From Tenebrio molitor (taxonomy: Eukaryota > Arthropoda > Insecta > Coleoptera > Tenebrionidae), in the NCBI RefSeq assembly GCF_963966145.1, contig NC_091054.1, forward strand, positions 4,526,001-4,590,000: DNA of 64,000 bases. Reading direction: 5' to 3'. A program made the position numbers and the translations under genes. This document shows positions 1 through 10,800 of the stretch, piece by piece (position 1 is the first letter of the stretch; every line of letters begins with the position of its first letter). The notes beneath the pieces were generated by a model, which saw nothing but the letters and a program-made list of their open reading frames with translations, had not been told where the DNA came from and made no database searches.

Positions 1-2349
1 CGCGAAACTGTTTCACCAAGATTATTTTCCGAGACTTAAAAATAGAGACAGATTATATTACGTGATGTTGCGGTAGCGTTTCCGAAAGTTTTAATAAAAC
101 TTTTCAATACTTCTCCTTGAACGTGAGTCGCTTTCAAAGTTTATCGCTGCGTTAAATGATAATTCTGATTGCGGTGCAACTGCTCTTTCAATCTCGTATT
201 TTCTCAAGACACGGCTCGCTCGCCACTGTAACAGTCTCGATTCTGCGAAGGATCTGACGACAGTTTGTTCCAGGATATGGGATGCAAAGCACAAGTTGCA
301 ATTTCAGCTAGTCTAACTTATTATATTATTGAAAATATTAATGACATAAAGCCCACCATTAAGTAGATGCCGATACCAACTAAACAGACAGAGAATATAT
401 GTATAATAGTGAGCTGTGTTTGTTACGATGACAGTGAGTATAAGACTACACACGGGTCCCTTTTTTCTATCAACCGGAAAATTTATATATCCTTAATCAG
501 TATGTGTGATATGATAACTTAAGACTAATTTGTATTTTAGCCTTCTTTCCAAACTTTTTTATTTTTCCAAATAAGCAAATAAGAATTAAGCAACGTATTT
601 TTGCACAAAAAAAAAACAGCAGATACAGATATACGAAGCATTGTTTGATGGAACGCCATTTTGGACAATCATTCAGTTCATTCAGTTCCCAGTAAAAATA
701 CAAATTAGTAATAAATGTATAACAAAATAATAAATATTAGGTAGTACCTAGTTATTATAATTATCGGTAGTCTTGGTTTTTTTATCGTTACTATTTATTT
801 GTCCCTTCAACCGCAAAAAACTCTTGTTTTCTATTGTAAGGTACGTCTGTTTTGTAAGTCTTAACTTATTTTTGCTCTTTTTAAAGTTTTATAGTTATAT
901 AGACATATAAATAGAATTAGTGAGTATAACCATTTGAAATTAAGGTAGGACATCAAATTGAAAAAAAAAATGATAACGTTTGCATAATTTGGAGTCAAAT
1001 TGTGTGAAACTAGCGAAGAAAATTACAATAATAACTTTATGTACTTGTGAACATCCGATCCAAAAAACTGTAAAAAGTGACAATTAGTGAATTTTATAGG
1101 TGGATTTATTTTTTTGTTGTATTATGTATTGCAATTTTGTTGTGTTTTTTGAACGAGAAAATTAATTTTTTATTTATTCGTGCAATCGTAAGCGTCGACG
1201 ACGGTTACACTTTTGTTTTAATCTTAATTTTGATTGTGATTAAATCGTGAATGTGCAAAGACTTCTAAAGAAAAAATAACTTAAGATAGAGAGCAGTTGT
1301 GTAGTTTTTAAACTCTTTAATGTAAATTTTTGATTAATTTATTTTGTTTTTTAAATAATTTATTTGAGATGGCAGTTTTATTTTTTCTTTCTCTCTCTTT
1401 CTCTTGAAGAATAATGTAAATAACTTCTCGATTAGACTTACTTAATTTTTTCGACTTTCCACTTATCCTAGCTAAAACAAAACATTTTAAGCGTAGACAA
1501 CAAATTGCAAATCGGTAGAATATTTTTGTGTAGGTGATATCACCTTTCATTCTGTTCTTGTTCATTTTCGAAAACACATTCTAGAGTGTTTTACCGGTTT
1601 ACAAGAGAATTATTAAAGAAATCACGTTTAGTAATTTGTAGTATACATACAATGCTTGTATTGTTCTGCTTTGTAAATAAAATAAACAAAGTAAACTGAC
1701 TCAGTGTGTTAATGACCAGTCTGCTCCATTTAGCGAAAAAAAAGAAGAATAAAAATGCTCGACGTTCGATCAATACATTGTAATAAATGTTTCAATATCA
1801 ATAGTAATAATTAGTTATAAATTTTAATAATAAACAATAAATAAGTAGTAATAGTAAATGTTTACATCACATCAGGGTACAAAAGTTTTAATTTATCTCA
1901 TAAAACGTACAAATATGTGAATCAAAGAATCAAAAAAGCAAATTAAAACTTTTGCTTACAAAATCTTAGCCTTAAAATTATGCAAGTTAAAACTATAAAT
2001 ATGGTGAAGATTTGAACAAGCTGGGCGGCAATTATAAAATATCACATTATCGACTAATTCATAAAAATATGTACAAATAAAACTCCCAACGGTTTGAGTG
2101 CTTTAAATGCTAAATTATGTACATAAAATATACAGGACGATTTTTAAGTAATAATTTACAGACATTCAAAACAAGCGGAGTCGTACAACACTTATCATAA
2201 CGTACAATACCGAAAAATTCACCAATCAAATGCCATTTTACAACACAACAGACATCAAAACAAAAACATTCAAATCAAACAAACCAGTCACATCGAATTT
2301 GACAGGAGACAAGAGGGCGCCACCTAAATTTGGTACTAATCTACTTTAT
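1..2349. other. AT-rich flank downstream of BicC, no gene recognised
   Basis: The stretch is very AT-rich, with long runs of A and T. Short open frames here (for example minus 91-294 and 1317-1577) have no recognisable domain and the base use of non-coding DNA. The part nearest 2350 is presumably the 3' untranslated region of the minus-strand BicC gene, because it lies directly downstream of its stop codon. Many possible polyadenylation hexamers occur on the minus strand, so I cannot choose the transcript end. Confidence 0.5.
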
Positions 2350-4821
2350 CTACCAATTCTCTTTGGGACTATTGTCATGACTGGGGGGCGAATTCGACGA
2401 GGTGCTCTTCCGCTCGGCCCCCGGCGCCACCGCGAACGAACCGGACCTCTTGCTGAGCTCGGAGATGGCCAGCGACATCTTGCGGCGACTGCCGAAAGCG
2501 CTCACGCCAATCGTCATGAGATCGTCGTCGGACATGGTGCTGAAGGTGGCTAGGTCGATCTCGTGGCGCACGAAGAGACTGACGTAGCGGTCCAACCCCA
2601 GAGAACTCAGCAGCGACGGCAGGTCCGACCAGGCGGTCGAAGTGACGCGGCTGACCAGATGCGTCGGGGTGTGGTCCAGGATGTTGCTGGTGTTCAAGTG
2701 TCCGCCGGAGGTGGAGGGCACCGGCTCGGGAGACTTCCAGATGTCGTCGTCCTTCTTGAGCGCAAACCCGGCCGGACTGGTGTGGCTGATCCCGTACCCC
2801 GACCAGGTGCTCGTCGGGATGCGGTACATGCCCGGACTGAGGCGGCTCTGCATGGCCTTGAATCCCGCGAGGCGCTTGCTGTCGAAGTTTTCGAACGGAC
2901 TGGGTTTCTTCTCGCTCATGGACTGGTAGTCGGACGTGCTGGGGACCTCGCTTTGGGAGGAGCACCGCGGGCTGGGGGCGAAGTTGCCGCCGCTGCTGTT
3001 GCTCGAGATGCTGGACAGCAGGCTGGTGTCGGCTATCTCCGACTCGGTTTTGAACGACTGGAAGCCGCTGCTGGTGGAGCTCTGCTGCATCACGTTGTAC
3101 ATGAACTGGGGCTTCTGCACCATCCCCACGAAGGGAGGAGTGTGGCTCATCCCTCCCGCCGGATAATGCCAAGTGAACATCGGACTGACCAAAGGCGACA
3201 TCGGGGGTGGGTTCACGTTCGTCGGGGTCGTGAGCAAGTCGTGGTTGGGAGAGAACGGCGAAGAGGGCGCCACATTGGGTATGCTGTACGGGCGCGGTAT
3301 GTCCGCAGCGATCGGAGGCTCGTCGATCCCCAAAATTAAATTCCGCGCTTTGTACACGTTGGCTGCAAACAAAAGAGCTACTGGGGGGCGGTAAACGCGC
3401 CGCAGAGACTTACATGCGTGACGTTCGATCCCTTTGATGATGCACGCTTTGATCATCTGCTTCGTCTTTTGTCTAATATTGATCGTGACGTCACAGGAGG
3501 TTTGAATCTCGGCGATCTGCTCGGACCGAATCTTCAGATTCCCGTTGTCTTCCGGGAGGTCAAAAATGATCAGGAGGGGTAGACTCCCGATCAGGAGTTG
3601 ACGGGCGGTGTACACGTTGTGGATGTTGCCAGAGATGTTAACATTGCTCTTCTTCAAACTAGGAATGTTCTGGTCTTGAGCGTCAGGGAACATGATCTGG
3701 CACTTGGTGTATTGCATTATGGCCTTCAAATTGGAGTGATTCTTCCCAAGGACGATCTGGTGATGTTGAGGCGAGATCTGGATGGACATCTGGACCGGAA
3801 TTTGATTCTGCAACTCGTCTTTTAAATGAAAACGCTTGAAAACTCGCCAATCGGTTACCGCCAAGTTGTCGCACATGAACTCCATCAGGAGGATCGTAGC
3901 TTGCTTCACCTGCTCCACCTCCCACTCGACTCCTTTTACCAGGACTATGGTCGCGTGCAGTTTTGACCGGGTCTTGAACATCACCTGGACCTTGTACTGC
4001 TCCTGGATTTTGATCACGTAGGGACAAGTGTTGTCGATGTTTTGGGCCATGATAGGTGGTTCAAACCCGAAAATCAAAGGGATGAGTTCCTGGAATGGAA
4101 AAAACAGCGTCGGGGGTTAATGCTGGTGGGGTTCTTACCCTGACGCGGCTCCTGGCGCACTCGACTCCCTCCAAGTCTCCGGAAATGGAGACTTGGTTGC
4201 TCTTCTCCATCGGGTTGGACCTGTTGGAGTCGGGGAAGTGCACGTGGCACTGGGTCTCCTCCATGACCCTCTTGATGCTGAGCCCCCCCTTGCCGATGAT
4301 GTGCGAGTGGTCGGTGTAGCTGATGTCCATCTTCATGGTGACGCGATTGCACCTCGTGTACAAAATGGTCATGATCCTGTCCTTGGCGGCCTGAACGTCC
4401 TCCTGCCTCCCGGCTATCCTCACGTGAGGATCCTTCTTCGATTTAGCCCCCAATTTGAGTTTGTTGGGCCAAGTAATGTAAGTGTCAGTGTCTTCCATAA
4501 TCTTCGCAAAGAAAACGTCCGCAGGTATAAGCGCATCATTGTCCCCTTGAACGCACGGATCAGTTTTGCGACCAGTCGAGACTGGCTATGTAACTCACCA
4601 CTGAGCATCTGCTCTAATTTTTTCCTGTCGACCCTGAACCGGTCCTGATACAAGTCCGAAATATCCTTTAGGCCGTGTTTGGCGACGAAGTCCCTTAGTT
4701 CCTCCCTGGAGCCCCAGTTGGAGTTGAAACCGGAAGTGGCCGTGCCGCTTTCGGACACTTCTGATAACGTGTCGGAGTTTTTTACCTCGATCCCACGAGG
4801 CGTTAAGTAGTTACAAGACAT
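2350..4821 (-). CDS. BicC: Bicaudal-C, KH/SAM RNA-binding translational regulator
   Basis: BicC binds target mRNAs through KH domains and recruits deadenylation machinery; it self-assembles through a C-terminal SAM domain. I infer four coding exons: 4821-4599, 4545-4139, 4089-3414 and 3362-2350, separated by introns of 53, 49 and 51 nt with GT/AG ends. They join in phase to give about 772 residues. The family's N-terminal stretch FRVDRKKLEQML is in exon 1. KH-type domains follow at about residues 90-440: one has an intact GKGG loop, a later one a degenerate GKNH. A low-complexity Ser/Pro/Met-rich region precedes the SAM domain (about 677-741, starting WSDLPSLLSSLGLDRYVSLF). The start at 4821 is the first ATG in frame. 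The last intron has no stop and is a multiple of three, so the frame appears open across it. The family assignment is firm; the exact exon 1/2 junction is inferred. Confidence 0.93.
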
Positions 4822-5502
4822 TTATGTCCAGTTCACAACGTCACAGTCAAACGATTTTTGTGCCAGCCATTTAATCGTCACCTAAACTAAATTTTAACGC
4901 GCTTAAAATAAATGGCCGGTTCTCGCAGTCTAGGTGACAATTTGTGTGATTCAGCGCGACTGATTTCACATATCGAGATAAACGTGGGGTCGACGTTTTT
5001 CACCACTTTTTCTGCAAGACTTTTTGCAGATACTTTATCGCCAACGACAAGGTAAGTGCTACATTCTTACAGTGAATACTGCCACAAGCTTTATTCTCAC
5101 TTTTTCAAGCTTTCGATTCAAAATTTAATCCAAATTAACGCCATTCTCTCTGAAAAAGTCTACGAATCTTTAGGTTCAAAGAAGTTTTGTCAAAGTACAA
5201 TTTCATCGAGTGAAGACTATTTACTTTGGTTGGAACGGTTCTTTATTCCGAAAGAGGTCGTCCAAACTAACAAACCTCGAGATTATTAACTAAATCTGAC
5301 TAAATTGGTCCCTATTTTTTCATTTTCAAATTTGAGAGCTCAAGATTTTTCTAGTACTTTTCTCGTATTACTGTTGGCAGTAGCTACACCTGCCCCGACC
5401 TGTCATGTGATTAAATGTTCATTGTTACAAATTAATTTCGTAATTATTGAAATGTGACGACAAAATAAAATAAAATAGTCTAGTGTTCTGTATTACGTAA
5501 GA
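4822..5502. promoter_or_regulatory. Divergent promoter region between BicC and METTL14
   Basis: About 680 bp separate the BicC start codon (minus) from the METTL14 start codon (plus), so both promoters and both 5' untranslated regions must lie here unless there are remote upstream exons. No clear TATA box at a convincing distance was seen. A plus-strand open frame at 5056-5289 has no recognisable domain and I treat it as chance. Confidence 0.5.
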
Positions 5503-6774
5503 ATGGGGGACGTTTTGAAGCATTTGCAGGAGAAATCGCGAAAGCGCAAGCAACTCCTCGCGCAAACAGTAAGTAACGCGACTTTGAGGTTATGTTTACC
5601 TCTGTTTTCGATCATCAGCTAGGAGTTTCGGGCGCCGAAGAATTGAGACAAGTCCTCGGCACTGCCACGGAGGCCCCGAAGAGGCGCTCCGACTCCACCA
5701 ACAGCGACAACGACAAATACGACTACAAAAAAGACACCCCCAATGAACTAGTGTACAGAGACTCCTCGACGTTTCTGAAAGGAACGCAGTCCTCCAACCC
5801 CCACAACGACTACTGCCAACACTTCGTCGACACCGGTCAGAGGCCCCAAAATTTTATCCGCGACGTGGGCCTCGCCGACCGGTTCGAGGAGTACCCGAAA
5901 TTGCGGGAGTTAATCAAGTTAAAAGATGAGCTTATCCAGCAAACTGCCAATCCACCAATGTACCTCAAGTGTGATCTGTCGACGTACGATTTAAAAAATC
6001 TAAATTGTAAATTCGACGTGATTCTAATCGAGCCGCCGTTGGAGGAGTACCAGAGGACGATGGGGGCCACAAACATGCAGTTTTGGTCGTGGGACCAAAT
6101 AATGAATTTAGACGTGGGCGAGGTCGCAGCGCAACGAAGTTTCGTATTTTTGTGGTGCGGCAGCTCCGACGGGTTGGACATGGGCCGCGTGTGTCTGCGG
6201 AAGTGGGGCTTCCGAAGGTACATTCGCGCAACGAATCGGCCCCAGACTCATTTGTTGCGATTTTAGGTGCGAAGATATTTGTTGGATCAGGACGAACATA
6301 AAAAATCCCGGCCATTCGAAAAATCTCGACCCGAAAGCGGTGTTCCAGAGGACGAAGGAGCATTGTCTTATGGGGATCAAGGGCACGGTGCGGCGCTCCA
6401 CCGACGGCGACTTCATCCACGCCAACGTCGACATCGATTTGATAATATCGGAAGAGAACGAGTACGGTAGCTTGGAGAAACCCGTCGAGATCTTCCACAT
6501 AATTGAACATTTCTGTTTGGGGCGCCGACGTCTGCACATTTTCGGCAGGGACAGTACGATAAGACCGGGATGGCTAACGATCGGGCCGGAATTGACCAAT
6601 TCGAATTTCAATGCGGACCTTTACGCGAGTTATTTTATCAACAATAACGTAACGACGGGGTGCACCGAGAGGATCGAGGCGTTGCGACCCAAGAGTCCGC
6701 CTCCCAAGGGCAAGGGCAGCTCGGGGGGGCGAGGCCGGGGGAATTTCCAACGAGGGCGCGGCAGAGGGCGCTAG
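5503..6774 (+). CDS. Mettl14: METTL14, RNA-binding subunit of the m6A mRNA methyltransferase
   Basis: METTL14 pairs with METTL3 in the nucleus to install N6-methyladenosine on mRNA; METTL14 is the catalytically inactive partner that shapes the RNA groove. Three exons are inferred: 5503-5568, 5619-6217 and 6267-6774, with introns of 50 and 49 nt, giving 390 residues. Exon 1 is a 22-residue basic helix, as in the family. Exon 2 carries the signature SSTFLKGTQSSNPHNDYCQH and the EPPL motif (about residues 160-163), which replaces the DPPW of the active partner. The exon 2/3 join restores RRCEDICWI, a highly conserved stretch, which confirms the splice. The C terminus is a Gly/Arg-rich RGG tail used for RNA binding. 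The length is a little below the vertebrate protein because the N-terminal acidic linker and RGG tail are shorter. The identity is secure. Confidence 0.96.
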
Positions 6775-7899
6775 TTGTAGTGGGACACTGCGAAGGTCGA
6801 TTTTAAGACTCGTGGTTTTTTAAATAACGTGAGTGGCTACTTTTTTTTAAAGCTTTTATTGATTTTAATATATGACACTACCAAAGTTGTCCATTTAGCA
6901 GTGCTCTCTCAGATCTTTAACTTAAAAAATATAATGTTAATCTTGGATCACAATCACAATAAGCAATATCAATATAAAAACTATAATAACCATAGAACTA
7001 TGTATTTATATATAAAAATAGTGGTTTACTTTATTTCGTTCAATTTGCTTAAATAATGAAGCAGTCACATTATTTTTTGTTTTTTCTTTTTTTGAACCTT
7101 ATAATACAATTTTACATTCACGGTACCGTTGCACCAGGTACAACAGTTAAGTATTTAAAAGTAATTTTCTAAATGAAACACTGGGTTTGAGATTTCAATA
7201 AAATCAAGTAAAATCAGTTAAAACATTAACAAAATTTGGCGTCGTAAGTACATTACTGTTTCTTTCGTTGAGAAACAAAAACAAAATAACAAGTTCCTAT
7301 TTTAAACTTATAAAAAAGGTATTTCCTAACGTAAAAAAATACATTGAAAAAACAAACTATACACTAAATTATTCGAGCATACAAATTGGTCTTAACGAAA
7401 TAATTTAACAGCCTTTTCTAGGGAAGAGAGAAGTTTTTTTTGTAATTTACATAATAAAAAATTAGGGAAAATTAGAACTGAAGCCTGAACGAGAAAAATC
7501 GTATACATTTTGAATCGCTTGTTTTACCTTTTTCTAAAATTATATCTTCGTTTATTCAGTCTTCACATTGTACTGGCAATTCGGTTCACGATCGGTTAGT
7601 GTTGTTCATTTCTAAGTTTCCCCAAAATCTAGGGAGGTTAGGGGGTTAGGGGAAAAATGGCAAAAATCTTATCATAACCGGTAACCAAAGTACTAACATT
7701 GGCAAGATAAAATGAAATGAGATCAAAAAAGCATTTGTACTCTCATAATAACAAAAAAAAACGTGTTTTGACTGATTTTAAACTTTTCTCGATTAAAGAA
7801 GCAAGCGGATGAATGGATGATTTAAAAAAAATGACACAATCCCTCCTTTACATGCAATATTTACACTTTTGTTCGATGCATGCCCTTCGAGCCTCCCAT
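6775..7899. other. Convergent 3' region between METTL14 and PTEN
   Basis: This AT-rich stretch lies between the METTL14 stop (plus) and the last inferred PTEN stop (minus), so it should hold both 3' untranslated regions. A plus-strand AATAAA lies at about 7197 and minus-strand candidates at about 7548. The open frames at 6829-7056 and in the minus strand at 7793-7993 are not convincing proteins, although the latter overlaps the inferred last PTEN exon. Confidence 0.45.
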
Positions 7900-10800
7900 T
7901 CACAGGTACGTGGACTCCCCTAGAAATAAATTTAAGTAAGACTGATTTCCCAACACTGTACACACAACACAAATAAACACAAAGCACAAGCACAATTTAC
8001 TAAATCAATTACCTGGAATCCGTCGCTTGGGCCGGGGGGCTAGCGAAAAATTGAACAACCAACTGGTAAGTTTTCGAAATTTTTTTAATCGTCTCGTTAA
8101 CGGAAAATACAATCTTACAAGTTGAGCTTACACAATACAGTTTATTAAATTTAAATCACTAAGCAAACGAGGTGATTGTCCTACGATAATTTTGAGGTAG
8201 ACGGCGCTGTTCCCTAACCTGACACCGATTAATTAATTACAAATGAACGACGTTCAATTTAATAAACTGTACCCCGCGTCGGGCCTTCACTGAAACTGTC
8301 TTCTTTGTACTCGGCGTTATTGGTTTTGTCCGGCGTTAGAATAGAGTCGGTCTCGGATGCGAGCCGTGTGGGACGCCCGGGGTAGTAGTAACAAACGGAA
8401 AATCTACAGAATACTGGTACATTATGCACGGATACACAAGTGTTCGATTATGCAGTCAATAATTCCGGTTGTTGGTCGCCGCTTGCTGTTGTTAGTTGCG
8501 AAGCTAACTCGCACTCTGACAAGATTCGGTAGCCCACACCTCGAGGATCCATCGTCTCGCCGTCCAGGACTGCATGAGATCAACCCCAAACACAGATTAG
8601 TAAGACATGCAGATGATGAATAGAACAGAAGTTAATAACAACGGACAACACGAAATGGATGAGATGGATTGCGCAAGCGTTGTACTTCGATTGATACATA
8701 ACATACAAAAAATAATAATGACGGTGGCGATTACATATCGATAAAATTTTTGTCTATCGTTACAATAATAAGTCTTTTTCGAACAACCAAAACGAACAGA
8801 TCTAAGCGTACACAAAGTGGCATGTACAGGCTGGTCAGGATCGAGCCACGATTATTTCTAACGACAAAGCGACCACCCTGCCTTCACAAGAATCATCTGG
8901 ATTTACAAAGCCAAATTTTCGTAGCTTATGCAACACATTTTTTACTCGTCGAAACTAGGTACATCAGATTCCTAATGAAATAAATACTTTGTTTTTTCTT
9001 AACAGATAGAGACATGTTTTCCTCAACGGCAACAATGACGCTTACAATATATGTAACAATAAGTAACATCACTGGTTTCAAATTTCTATTTTGTTTTTTT
9101 TTTTTAATTTCTAATTTTCAGTTTGGACGGGTTGCCGGACAAGTGTCGTGTACTCACCGCTTTCCCAGCCTTCTTCGGCTGAATCGATCTCTGACCATTC
9201 GGCTTCGGAACTTTCGCTCGGCGTGTCTTGCGACAAACGCGGAATTTCCTGCGTGTATGTCGACCAATTTGATTGGTTCCTGGGGATTTTCTCTAGGACA
9301 AGGGTCAACTGGAAAAGAAACGTACCTCCGTTGGTCAGAATATTAAAACCTCGGACGACTGAACAGACATTTGACTGAATCTTGGAATGACCAACAAAAA
9401 AAAAGATGACAACTGCACAAAATGAAATGCACTAATAATTCTACCGCACGATCAAAAAATGCCGTCACAAGTTACCATTTTTCCGCAAATTCTTCAAAAC
9501 AGAGTTAAAATTAAATATAATTTGAATTGATAACGAATTACGAAAAAAGAATTACTCTATTAAAATATTGAGAATGAAAAACAGTAAAAACTGTTTGTGT
9601 TAGAGCAGCGATCGTTCTTTCTTTAAAAAACTGTAAAGTTTTTACCGCACAAAAACATTTTCACTCACTCGTTCATTTCAATTGATGAGCGAAGTGTCAA
9701 ATTAGTGGTTAAAAAAATTCGATTAAAAAAAGATCAATATGTAAAAAACGTTTGAATTAAAGAGTTCTATTGTTGATTAAATTTATTACGTGGACTTCCA
9801 TAACACCCTGTATCTATTAAAGATTATGGTTAAGAATGTTGAAGCTACTGCATATGTTTAGGCTGCAAAGTTTTCAATTCGTCCTAAAAAAAAACTGGCC
9901 AGTTAAGTTGCAACATCTCAAACTAACAGATCTAACTTGTGATTTATAAAGCTTGATTCATAAATTGATATTGAGAAATGAGTGACAATAGCATTGAGCG
10001 AGTGATCGTGATTAACTCAGAAAAAGTACTGACAGGTGTAACCCACTTTAAATTTGATAACAATCAGAAACTATACGAATCAATCTACGAGTTGACTTTT
10101 GTTTTTTACGCTAAGTTATCTTTCAAATTAATTTATTCATGAAGGTTAACATGAACAATGCAATTCTACTGCCCTTGCAACGACAATCTTGTACACTTGG
10201 CTATTGAATTCTACAAGGTGATCAACAAGAAAACAAAGCAACAAGCTACCTCATCTTCTGTTTTATCAAAATGTCTTTCTTAGCTTGATCGTACAGTTGT
10301 TATACACAGTCGTTTTATTGATTGCCTACCTCTCAAAAAATCTATTATTTATTATCTTCAATGATAAAACTCAATCTACCACTTATTCTGGGATAATTAT
10401 TGCTTACAATTACAGGAAACGTCCGTAAACTGCCGAAATCGAAAACTTTTTTCAAGGTTAACGATGACACCGTTGCTTTAAAACTGACGTTTGTTTGACA
10501 GTTCACTGCAAAATTCCGCTATGACATGATCGATAATTTGCAACGCCAGCTCTGATTTGTCTTCTTTCTGATCACTTTGTACATCATTCTGATCAATTTG
10601 CAAAAAGTTGCAACTCATAACTTTTTTTATCTTTCAAATATGTATTTTACTGGCACAAGTACCAATTTGACAGAGAATGGTTATCAGTTATCACATTCGA
10701 ATTTTTCTAGCAATTCCAATAGCACTGGTAAATGCGTAACAATTCTTTTTTGATATACATAATAGTTATAATTTGTTTCAAAATCAAAAATCCACCAACA

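Noticed and set aside
2375..3172. 265-codon minus-strand frame overlapping the BicC last exon
   Set aside because: It is the shifted shadow of the GC-rich BicC coding exon, with Arg/His/Gln-rich low-complexity sequence and no domain.
2563..3339. 258-codon plus-strand frame antisense to BicC
   Set aside because: An antisense shadow of GC-rich coding sequence; Arg/Gly/Val-rich with no family resemblance.
5837..6611. Minus-strand frames antisense to METTL14
   Set aside because: Shadows of the METTL14 exons; no start context or domain.
8273..8413. Reading the 8273-8413 block as an independent terminal exon ending GTVY
   Set aside because: Read-through past the donor at 8272 gives a stop within four codons, but splicing to 8039 keeps phase and leads to a PDZ-ligand end, so the spliced form was preferred.
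9014..9378. Plus-strand frames over the PTEN C2-end exon
   Set aside because: Antisense shadows of the 9308-9158 exon.
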